NCBI RefSeq assembly: GCF_032854445.1 | Contig: NC_088303.1 | Location: 33,427,501-33,487,500 of the forward strand | DNA from: Liolophura sinensis | Taxonomy: Eukaryota > Mollusca > Polyplacophora > Chitonida > Chitonidae | Reading direction: 5' to 3' | Length of the DNA stretch: 60,000 nucleotides | Shown here: positions 36,101-44,540 of the stretch, piece by piece | Position numbering within the stretch: position 1 is the stretch's first letter | Layout: each line of letters begins with the position of its first letter | Position numbers and translations under genes: made by a program | Notes under the pieces: model-generated | Seen by the model: the letters and a program-made list of their open reading frames with translations, nothing else | What the model was told of the DNA's origin: nothing | Database searches by the model: none

Positions 36101-39100
36101 GTCTTTCAATCACCAGGTCACATGAAACATGTGTTCAGCCCATTGACGAACTGGGAATTTTTTTACATTCACCTGCTTTCACTGTTCTCAGCGCTTTGGC
36201 AAAAACTAACAGTCAGTCGTGTTTTTTTGTGTGCTGTTACACGAAGTTTGCTGGAGATCACATGCTGTCCACAAAATAGACATGCATGTATGTTAGACAT
36301 TGGAAGCCGGGGGAGCCCTCCATGGCTCAGTTGGTTAGCACGCTTGCGCAGCGAAATGACCCAGGAGTCTCTCACCAATGCGGTCGCTGTGAGTTCAAGT
36401 CCAGCTCATGCTGGCTTCCTCTCCGGCCGTACGTGGGAAGGTTTGCCAGCAACCTGTGGATGGTCGTGGGTTACTCCCGGGCTCTACCCGGTTTCCTCCC
36501 ACCATAATGCTGACAGCTGTCGTATAAGTGAAATATTCTTGAGTATGGCGTAAAACACCAATCAAATAAATAAATAAAATACACATGGGACAGTTCACCA
36601 GTGACGTGCCAACAAACGATGGTTTATTCCAAACCATCTGGTTTCCTCCATTCTGTTCTCCATCATATACCAAATGAAAAGTACAAAAGTATGGTGTTAA
36701 ACTGCAATCATTGGAGTTGTGTCAGACACACAATTAGAAGGAGTTACTTAATTATGTCATACATCAAAACAACCAGGTAATTTTCACGATATGTATGCAT
36801 TTACTTGGACAAAGATCAGTGTACTTGTATTGTAACATACGGATTGGCTGATTGTAACAGCTGATCGACCCTTGTTAATTGTCCAAATTAACAAAAAGTC
36901 ATATGAAAACATCTGAGTGCCTACGTGTATATTTTGATCCCATTTCACTGGGCATATAGCAGTCAGAAATTGCAAAAGTTTATATATTTTGTTTGAAATG
37001 CTTGATGGTTGTCCAAGAGGTCAGTGAGATAAAATGTTAGTCCATTAGTCTGAATAAGTTCTGGATTTTCCAATAGGCAGATGATGCAAGAGTTGCCTCT
37101 GAAACCTCAAAAGTGTCAAATTTGAATATATTACTGGTGATACTGTTGTCCATTTGGAGTTCAGAGAAAGACCAGGAAGGGAGGGGGTCCATCAGGAGCC
37201 TCCATGTACTGGTACATGTGACCTTGTGTTCGCTGGCTGCAGTCACGTATCACATTCAGCCTTGATACCTTTCACACATAATTCACACATGGACCTTTGT
37301 TTCTGCTGAAATGACAGATCTGCTATAATGTTCATTAGATCAAGCCCTAATCAGAAAATTAGTTTGTGGTAAACCTCAGATGAAAGATAAAATAGTTTTG
37401 GTGAAAACATTTCATACAAGTTGTCTTTGTGTAGAAGGTCAGATGGTGAACAGGAGGTATGTGTACACATTGTACACCAGATTTAGTTTTAATTTTAAAA
37501 TTATTTGTTTATTTTTCCAATAACAGGTAAAGCAACGTTAAGGAAAATATTAGGAATGGTATAAAAGTACAGCTTGTATTAAACTGAGGTTTTACACCCA
37601 TGCAGGGCAGAATAGCACAGGCAGAAGGGGAGGGGGGCGTATATTCTAGCATTGATCCACTGTGTGCATATTAATTACCCTAAATTACAGAATTACAAAA
37701 TTTCACGACAAAGTATTGTATTAGAGGAAGTGGTCAAGATTAATGTTAGGGGTGGTATCTCAAAAAGTACTACGGTACTGTAAGTACTGAGCTGAAGTTT
37801 TACATACGTGTAAAGCAAAATGACCTAAAAGAATGTTCCATCATGTAATTGCTGTAAATGACCAAATTCACAACTTCAGGACTTTATGCATTGAGCAGCA
37901 GTCTTGCATTCATGTTCTCCAGTAGGCCGTATGTACATGTATGCGCTTATGAATGCAGTGAGGGCATCTTGAGTTGCGCTTGACGGTGGGTGGGTGAGTG
38001 CTTAAGGGTGTAGCATAATCTTATCAGCAAAATATTTAAAATACAATGTACTAGTTTTCAGTCAAATTATCCCCATTTTTTTTTATCCAAATAAATAACT
38101 GCATATTATAAAGAACAGGCCCTAGTTTCAATTAAATGACCGTGTCATGGACAATGTGCAAAGCCATGATATCTTGGGATTTTTGGGGGCACAGAACTCA
38201 ATACATCCATATCCGCCTTGAAAATCCTGCACAGTACCAGGTTCCAAAAACGCCAAAAGTTCATCCGGCTATTTGAAGTAGAACTCAGCATCAAGGAAGC
38301 AGTATGCCAAGCTAAGATATCTAATGACCATGAATTTTAGGCCAAGAATAAATCCCTGTCAACTTCAAAAACCTTGTCCAATACTGGGTTCCAAACTGAG
38401 ACTCTTATTTCTAGCATACAAAGTACAGACCTCAACATCAAAGAAGCAGTAATGAGGAAATATCAGTACCTTTCTGTGACTTTTTTTTTTTATCTCTTGT
38501 TTTTGTTTTGTCCATTGATGTCTTTTATCTCAGATCCTTTTGGTTTTAGGAATTGAAAAAAGTGTGATAATTATATGTATAGATGCTACTTGTATTCTCC
38601 ATTTCTCCTTTCACTGTATACAGACAGCAGTTATCTGCCTTCTCATCGATATCAGTTTGTAAGAGTCACTTTCATCCAGTACTGGATTATATGAGAACAA
38701 GGAGCCAATCACAGGGGCCCGTTTCACAAAGCGCACGTAACATGTACCTTCCATGGCAGCCAGTATTGTAGGTTTTACATGGCCACGGTAGTTATGTGTG
38801 CTTTGTGAAATGAGGCCCTGGTTCAAAATTCTCACATGGACTGGTTAAAGTTCCGGCTCACTGCCACAGTCAGGTCCCTTCATCTACATGTGTGAGGCTG
38901 CAGGTTCAAATCCAGCTCAAGCTGCTTTGGCTACAACCTCAAAGGATACATGGAAATCTAGGTTTTTATATTTTAATGTGAAGTGTAGGATGTGTCCTAA
39001 CATATAATAGTACCAAAAAGCTTTCATCTTTCATCAAACCACTGTGTTCGTATTAAAGGCCTCAGAGGTCAGGTTTGGTGATGTCAACGGTGGTAATTGT

Positions 39101-42100
39101 CAAAACAACTGGGAAAGGGTGGGCGGTGGAGGGGGGAGACCGAATCGGGGTGCTAAGCTGGTCCAGCGTTGTGCATAAAATAGAGGGGTTATTAAGAAAG
39201 TAAAAATATCCCTTCAAAAATTAATTTTTTTTTTTGGCATACCTTTCTTCATTTTACTTAAAACTATACTCTGTAACTCAAGTTACAGCCGGTACATGTA
39301 ACTTGACAAATCAATTTACCCTTGGGTTGCCTCAACCCATAAAACATCGCGCCATCGTATTACTTCACCACTTAAGAACAATCAGATAAATAAACACCAA
39401 TCAAATAAGTACTGTATATATATAAATACCATAATGTACATTGAATGTGCATTAATTAGCTAATTTATTTAGCAGTTCATTTCAGAATTAAAGCATAATT
39501 GTGGCCAGAGGTGTAGAAAACGTGGTTCCATATATGCATGTACCTAGGTATATTGGTGCATTATTTATTAATAGTTGTTTGATCAGATCTGTATTTACTG
39601 ATCCCCATGACAACTACCAGCTTAAGTGAATTTATCTTTCCCAGGCTAGGCTGACTGGTTTTGGTTTTACCCCACTTCACTTCACCACAGTCACTTCCTA
39701 TAAATCTATCAGCACATGTCTGCATTGTTTCTGTGGCACATATCACACTCCCATGTACATGTACATGGGTGTGGTCCCAGTGCTGCATGGAAATGTGGTA
39801 CACATTAACCCAGGCCAGTATAATGCATGAATTAAAAATTTAAATTTTCTTTTACTGTTATCTGATATACAGGGCAACTAGATGCAGCTATACTGTACAT
39901 CTGCAGGTCATATCCTAATGTCTTTGATATGACTTATTTGATTGATGTTTTATGCTGTGGCCAGGGATCAGGGCAGAGCCACGAAAACCACAACCCACAG
40001 CTATCCACAGGTTTTTGGCAGACCCTTTGATATCAGCATAAGTAGCCAAGGCCTACATTTGTGTATAGTCCGATGTCAGTTTACATTTCAACTATAGGCC
40101 CTAGACCATAACGAAAGTTTATCTTAATTTATGCCCAGTTGATTTTGATGAAAAATTTGAATTTAATGTTCATTGAATTATTTTCCTTAAAAACAAATTT
40201 GCCAGAGACTTATTTTTCAGTCTAATTGAACATCTGCATTTACATTTAATACTGCCTACATTTCATGGACGTCATTAGCAGATTAATTTTTAATGTCCAT
40301 AATATAGGTCTATGTTGTGTTCAATGATATCATTTATGATTGATCATGGCCATTAATGATATAGCTTAGCTCTGATTTTGATCTCCACAAGCAGGAAGTA
40401 CTGTACTATATTGTAACACTCTTCTTAATAATTTAGGAATACCGAAATGGAATTTCCGTAGCTAAACCAGTAAAAGCTTGTAGCAAAGGCAAATTGTTGT
40501 ATAGGGGAATCCATTAGATGGTTCTGTGAGCAGGTCAGCAAGTACATGTAGCTCAAATAAAGAATGCCCAGAGGTCAGGAACTGTTCTACAGTTGACACA
40601 GTTTTTTCAGTTTGTTTATTGTTACTGAACTATTTCTGTACTTAAATAATTCCTTGCACATCTAATACAGTGAAATAATCAGAAATGGTAGGTCTCTGTG
40701 GCTTCTGTGGTTAGTGATCCAGTGTGGAGCAGTGACCTGGGAGCCTCTCACCAATGCTGTTGATCTGTCTTCAAGTCCAGCTCATGCTGGCTTCCTCTTC
40801 GGCCATATGTGTTTACTGCTGAGATCAGCAACAATTAGATGGTCATGGCTTTCCCCGAGCTTGGTTTCCTCCCACCATAATGCTGGCTGTATAAAATATT
40901 CTTGAGTACAGTGTAAAACACCAATGAAATAATTTATCAGAAATTCTTCTTTGTTGACGTACATATGTCTTGTTGTAGACTTTAACAAAATCAAATCATG
41001 TGAATCAACTGACATTCAGGCAGAATATTTACATGTACCTCTGGCAAAAGACATGCACATCAAAGAGAAAAAAAAGCTAAGAAAATTTATAAGCAAAGAA
41101 AATATTTCCATGACATAGACAAACATTAACACGTTCAAGTTACAAACAAAACTGCACAAATAGTTAGCTAAATATGGAACCATTATCTTGTCAAGTTAAC
41201 GCAAATAGAACTATTTTTCTCTGGCTGAGGGTAAGATTTTCATTTTGTGCTATTATCATGGTCCTATTATCTGCAGGGCTGTTGGTGACTACCATAGCAA
41301 CAGAAGAAAATGATGGGTTCAAGAGATTTCTTAAGACAGCCCAACAAAATGATCTTGATGTGAAGGTAGGTGGTAAATAGATTCCGAGAAACATTGGCCT
41401 GTAGGTTTTCTGAAATCTTTTGTTTCAGTTGCCATGGTAACGTTGTGCATCATGAAAATCATGAGTGTTTACAGTTGCCTTACTTAGTTGTCTTTCCCTG
41501 CTCTAGGTAAAAAAGGTCCCACTGACCATGCGTTCAGTCATTTAAGTGTATGTATATTAAGTATGAATATATGTAAGTCAAGAATTTATGATGGTTTTAG
41601 GTGATGTTGTCAGCTCTTTACACTGGTACGAGTCTACAGTGGATGGTATCAATATTCAATTGATAACTTCCCTATAGACAGGTGATGGATGTAATCCAAA
41701 TAGGAGTCTCGGGGACAAGTTACACAAAAGGGTCCAAATCGACCTAGAACATATTGTTTTTTTTTTTTGTTTCGGTGACTTTGCAGTGCTGGTGTACTGC
41801 ACATACATGTAGGTGTTTTATGAGCATACATACATGTACACCGATAATTGGGATGTAGTAAAGGAAAAGCAAGATAACTGAGACAGATTCCAGGTGTAAT
41901 TAATAGAGTTAAGGGAGCAACCATAGAGGCGTTGGCAGGGAATTTTTATATCCTGCCACTGTTGCTGTTCGGGGGCATGCGCAGATCACACGCCTTCCAT
42001 GAACAAGGTGTACTTATCTGTATGTTAAACATAGGAAAGTTTTTTATTAACTTGCCAGAAATCAGTTTCCTTTGTCTATAAAACTGATGGCCATCATGGA

Positions 42101-44540
42101 CAGGGTGTCCCAGAAGTCGCGCACCATCCAGAGCGGTGTGTTGCCCCATCTCTTCCAAACATTAAAACCAATTCAACTCTTTCTTGTACTGTTAGTTTAT
42201 TAGCCATAATTAACTCTGAAAGAGAGAAAAAATTTAAAATCAGTATTAAATTTGAAACACAGAAAGAAAATGAAAATCAGGATGGTGAGCGACTTCCGTG
42301 ACACCCTGTACATGTACTTGAACAATTCTTGAGTAAGACGTTAAACAACAATCAAATAAATATTTAATAAAAAATTGTTTTGGGCCAAATGAAGACCATT
42401 TTTCTGAAAAGCGGATAAAAGTGTACTACATTTTTTAACAATACAGGGATAAAATCCTTCAGTTGTGGTCACCTTAAACAGTTTTACAATGTGCAAGCGG
42501 ACAGTGACTTAGTGATCTTGGCTGTGGGATGCACTTAGCTGTATGTGATTCTCCTACCCTGTCTTCTCTACTGGTCATGTGGATTGTATGTTAATTGATT
42601 TTAATTTAAATCAGGCAACATGATTTAATGCTTTAATAGCAGGCAGATGCATCTACTTTTGTATTAATTAATAGGTGTTTGGGTTGGGACAAGTGTGGGA
42701 TGGAGGAGACGTGAAGATGTTCGCTGGGGGCGGTCACAAGGTCAACTTGTTGCGCAAGGGATTAGAAGAGTACAAGGATAGATCAGATTTGATCATCATG
42801 TTTGTTGACAGGTGAGTCTGTCAAGCTTTTCAGTAATTAGTGAGTCAGTTGCTCTTTGATAAATGAGTCATCCATGAGTCTTGAGAGTTGAGTTTACAAA
42901 TGAGTGGCTGAGGAGTCGCAATCTCTTTTCAGACAAGATTTTCAATTTAAGGTGAGTTAGTGAACCTGTGAGTAAGTCAGGTTAGCATTTCAAGGAGCTT
43001 GTCAATCAACAGGTGAGTGTGTAAAGCATTTCAGTGTAAGGTTGGTCTGACAAGGTGACTTGTACATGTGTAATCTTGTCAATGAACAGGCTAGTCAGAT
43101 AAGCATTTCAGTGTAAGGTGGGTCTGACAAGGTGACTTGTGCATGTTTTAGCTGGTCAGTTAACAGGCAAGTCAGATAAACATTTGAAATTACCACTTTA
43201 TAAGGCTTGTTATTCTTAGCAATGTGTGTTAGTTTTCCTGGGCAAAGAAAGAATCATCTTTCCCCTCCTTCAAACTGCATGAAGCATGATCGTTGTTTTA
43301 TTAGAGAAACATTCTTTAGCATGGTGTCTTCAATTTGGAATTGTTTTGGGGGAAACCGATAGTTTATAAGAAATCTAGATCAGCAAATATGCTCATGTAT
43401 TTAAACTAAAAATCTTTTTCTGTTTATCCTTCAGCTATGACCTCATATTTTTAAATGGAGCGAAGGAAATTTTAGACAAATTCAAAAAGCTCAACAGCCG
43501 AGTTGTGTTTTCTGCAGAAGGTTTCTGCTGGCCAGACGCCAATCTGATGGTATGTTGATAGAAGTGATCTCTTTTAGTGCCATGTTTTTTGTTTTAAAGT
43601 TTATCTGTAATTTATTTACTGTGTGCAGATTGTATATTTCTCATAAATACAAAATGTTTCAGTAATATTGTAATAATGGAAGCGTATACTCCTTGGGGAT
43701 TGGGTTCCTTAAGTTGCTAGGTTTCCCCAAAGCTCTGTACTGTTTCCTTCCTCCATAATGCTGACTGCCGTCACATGCCATTCAGTTGATAGGACAAACC
43801 AGATGAGAGTTCAAAACCATCCTTGGGCAGGAAATTTGTACATTCGTACGTGTGAGGCCTTGGTGACAATAAGTGGCCCAATGCAATCATGTGGCTTTTT
43901 GCATAAATCAGATATTCATTGAAGACTACATACTGTAAATGACCTAAAATTTCGTCCACAAAAGTGCATTTTTGGAGGCAAATAAATACAAAATATTGTT
44001 CTTGGTACTGAAACTTGCAATTTTCCAGCAGAATATCATCCCATGCTCCAAGCAAACCTCAAAACACCTTTGTAAAATCAATAGTTCTTTCAAAATCAGG
44101 GAAAATGGGCAAGTTAGTCATGGATAAAATTTATAGTGACTTAGGGTATATTTTTACCAATATGTACACACATGTATCTATATTTCTCATGTGGAAACAC
44201 CTGGTTTCCTCCCACCGTAATGCTGGCCACCAAGGGAAATATTCTTGAGTTCAGCATGAAACATCGGGGAAATAAGTCAATATTGTGTAGAGAAATTGAT
44301 AAGTTACTTTATACCAAATATTTGTGAGACACTCCAGTGTCCTGAACCCATACAACTGACTGCTATTATATAAATGGAAAATTCTTGGATCTGGCATTAA
44401 AACAGCAATCCAGTATATAAATAAATAAATAAATACTGCACATGTATAATGTTTTGACTTCGTTTTTTTTTTTTTTTTTTTTTTTCAGAACAAATACCCA
44501 GTTGTGTCTCTGAATGAAAAACGATACCTGAACTCGGGAG
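30003..44540 (+). CDS. PLOD: Procollagen-lysine 2-oxoglutarate 5-dioxygenase (lysyl hydroxylase), N-terminal five exons
   Basis: This family hydroxylates collagen lysines in the ER and, in LH3-type members, also adds galactose and glucose to hydroxylysine. Five exons with canonical sites and compatible phases (1, 0, 2, 0, 1) encode about 169 residues of the roughly 700 expected. They cover a signal peptide and the start of the N-terminal glycosyltransferase domain. Diagnostic stretches are LLVTTIATEENDGFKRF, FAGGGHKVNLL, IMFVDSYDLIF and KYPVVSLNEKRYLNSGG. They line up with human PLOD1-3 as I know them. DSYD carries the two Asp of the metal site. FSAEGFCWPD keeps the Cys-Trp that LH3 has and LH1 lacks. 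The C-terminal dioxygenase domain lies beyond the window. Confidence 0.95.
30726..30964 (+). repeat. tRNA-derived SINE, near full length
   Basis: The head has A-box tggcttagttgg (30736) and B-box gagtttaagtcc (30780). A central domain ('gcaacctgcagatggttgtg') and a 3' domain ('gagtatggcgtaaaacacca') follow, with a caaataaataaat tail. Confidence 0.92.
31137..31173 (+). repeat. SINE tail scrap
   Basis: 'attgagtatgacgtaaaaca' followed by 'ccgatcatgtaaataaat' matches the family 3' end. Confidence 0.65.
31660..31745. repeat. C-rich low-complexity tract
   Basis: About 85 bp dominated by C-runs broken by A and CAC (ccccccccacacccccc and similar), ending in 'cccctccccctccccaac'. Confidence 0.85.
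33847..33866. repeat. Poly-T tract
   Basis: About 20 T residues in the intron; no element boundary is evident. Confidence 0.85.
34081..34350 (-). repeat. tRNA-derived SINE, full length, reverse
   Basis: Runs from tail 'ttatttgattggtgttttac' to head 'aaccaactgagccacggagg'. The central 'gtgggaggaaaccgggcaga' is intact. A long open frame crosses it on the minus strand and is repeated in other copies. Confidence 0.95.
35139..35162. repeat. 24-bp palindrome flanked by direct repeats
   Basis: The core GGGACTATTATAATAGTCCC is a perfect palindrome, extended by CT/AG outside. It sits between 'gttttagct' and 'ggttttagct' direct repeats. Confidence 0.85.
35690..35964 (+). repeat. tRNA-derived SINE, full length
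   Basis: Head 'gcccccgtggctcatctagt', B-box 'gagttcaagtccagc', centre 'gcaacctgcggatggtcatt', tail 'cggcataaaacacaaaac' plus (aaat)n. Confidence 0.95.
36310..36579 (+). repeat. tRNA-derived SINE, full length
   Basis: Head 'ccatggctcagttggttagc', B-box 'gagttcaagtccagctc', tail 'gtaaaacaccaatcaaat' plus (aaat)n. The best-preserved plus-strand copy. Confidence 0.95.
37530..37870 (+). repeat. Tandem copies of an unnamed ~165-210 bp repeat
   Basis: Two units begin near 37537 and 37745 ('gttaggggtggtatctcaaa' in the second). Both contain 'aagtac…ctga.gttttaca', and the first has 'ctgtgtgcatattaatta'. The same blocks recur at 57.9-58.3 kb. Confidence 0.7.
38712..38820. mobile_element. 109-bp MITE with 30-bp TIRs
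   Basis: Left CAGGGGCCCGTTTCACAAAG and right, reversed, CAGGGCCTCATTTCACAAAG; matching continues for 30 bp with five mismatches. No internal coding capacity and no clear target-site duplication. Confidence 0.75.
39934..40026 (-). repeat. SINE fragment
   Basis: 'ttatttgattgatgttttat' to 'tatccacaggtttttggcag', reverse orientation, with internal losses. Confidence 0.65.
40688..40934 (+). repeat. tRNA-derived SINE, diverged
   Basis: Head 'ggtctctgtggcttctgtgg', then 'ttcaagtccagctcatgctg', centre with deletions, and tail 'gtgtaaaacaccaatgaaat'. Confidence 0.85.
41277..41365 (+). CDS. PLOD: PLOD exon 2
   Basis: Acceptor ctgcag ends at 41276 and donor gtaggt starts at 41366. Two bases complete the Gly codon, then 29 codons: LLVTTIATEENDGFKRF and LKTAQQNDLDVK. 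This is the first beta strand and helix of the glycosyltransferase domain (human LLVLTVATKETEGFRRF). Confidence 0.93.
41366..42674 (+). other. PLOD intron 2
   Basis: 1.3 kb with canonical ends. It holds the mariner-like MITE and a repeat tail at 42320-42360 ('gacgttaaacaacaatcaa'). No other structure seen. Confidence 0.8.
42101..42308. mobile_element. Mariner-like MITE, 208 bp
   Basis: TIRs: left CAGGGTGTCCCAGAAGTCGC, right (reversed) CAGGGTGTCACGGAAGTCGC, with about 25 of 29 bases matching and 'ACCATCC' ending both. TA follows the right end; the left has GA, perhaps a decayed TA target. The CAGGGTGTCCCA start is typical of mariner relatives. It lies in PLOD intron 2. Confidence 0.75.
42675..42811 (+). 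CDS. PLOD: PLOD exon 3
   Basis: Acceptor …aatag ends at 42674 and donor gtgagt starts at 42812. It has 45 codons plus AG: VFGLGQVWDGGDVKMF, AGGGHKVNLLRKGLEEYKD, then LIIMFVD and a split Ser. The GGG-KV-LL pattern and FVDS are family hallmarks. Confidence 0.95.
42806..43195 (+). repeat. Tandem repeat (about 77 bp) resembling the exon 3 donor
   Basis: Units begin at 43010 ('aacaggtgagtgtgtaaagc'), 43087 ('aacaggctagtcagataagc') and 43163 ('aacaggcaagtcagataaac'). The first two share 'atttcagtgtaaggt' and 'tctgacaaggtgacttgt'. The real splice junction reads 'gacaggtgagtctgtcaagc' at 42808, the same opening block. Weaker copies lie between. Confidence 0.75.
42812..43434 (+). other. PLOD intron 3
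   Basis: 0.6 kb. Its first half is the donor-like tandem repeat (separate entry); the second half is unremarkable A+T-rich sequence up to the 43431-43434 acceptor. Confidence 0.85.
43435..43549 (+). CDS. PLOD: PLOD exon 4
   Basis: Acceptor ccttcag ends at 43434 and donor gtatgt starts at 43550. It completes Ser, then YDLIFLNGAKEILDKFKKL, and RVVFSAEGFCWPDANLM. Together with exon 3 it forms the DSYD metal-binding motif across the intron. FCWP resembles LH3; PLOD1 has a different residue pair here. Confidence 0.95.
43718..43776 (+). repeat. SINE fragment
   Basis: 'ctaggtttccccaaagctct' then 'ttcctccataatgctgactg' corresponds to the SINE 3' half; the tail is absent. Confidence 0.6.
44164..44485 (+). 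repeat. Duplicated segment, copy 1
   Basis: 322 bp from 'tacacacatgtatctatatt' to the poly-T before exon 5, about 95% identical to 47106-47416. It includes a SINE-like stretch ('gtttcctcccaccgtaatgc', 'attcttgagttcagcatg') and an (aaat)n run. Confidence 0.95.
44489..44540 (+). CDS. PLOD: PLOD exon 5 (52 bp)
   Basis: The acceptor is a run of about 23 T followed by cag (44486-44488); the donor is gtaaga (44541). It encodes NKYPVVSLNEKRYLNSG plus the first base of a Gly, matching human KYPVV..GKR(F/Y)LNSGG. The next exon should open in phase 1 with GFIGYA-like sequence. Confidence 0.93.

Larger units (their letters stand above)
30118..41276 (+). other. PLOD intron 1 (11.2 kb)
   Basis: Rich in tRNA-headed SINEs (five long copies plus fragments), a 109-bp MITE, a 24-bp palindrome, C-rich and poly-T tracts and a diverged repeat at 37.5-37.9 kb. 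I found no coding exon in it. Confidence 0.75.
43550..44488 (+). other. PLOD intron 4
   Basis: 0.9 kb. The last third is copy 1 of a duplicated segment whose terminal poly-T serves as the polypyrimidine tract of exon 5. Confidence 0.85.

Noticed and set aside
36068-36553. 161-codon open frame, plus strand
   Set aside because: Its second half is a SINE read through (from about 36310), and the same amino-acid blocks occur in the SINE at 34081-34350. The first half has no recognisable domain.
41174-41276. Extension of PLOD exon 2 upstream to an in-frame ATG at 41174
   Set aside because: The acceptor ctgcag at 41271-41276 and phase match with exon 1 explain the family alignment; residues before it do not resemble a PLOD N-terminus.
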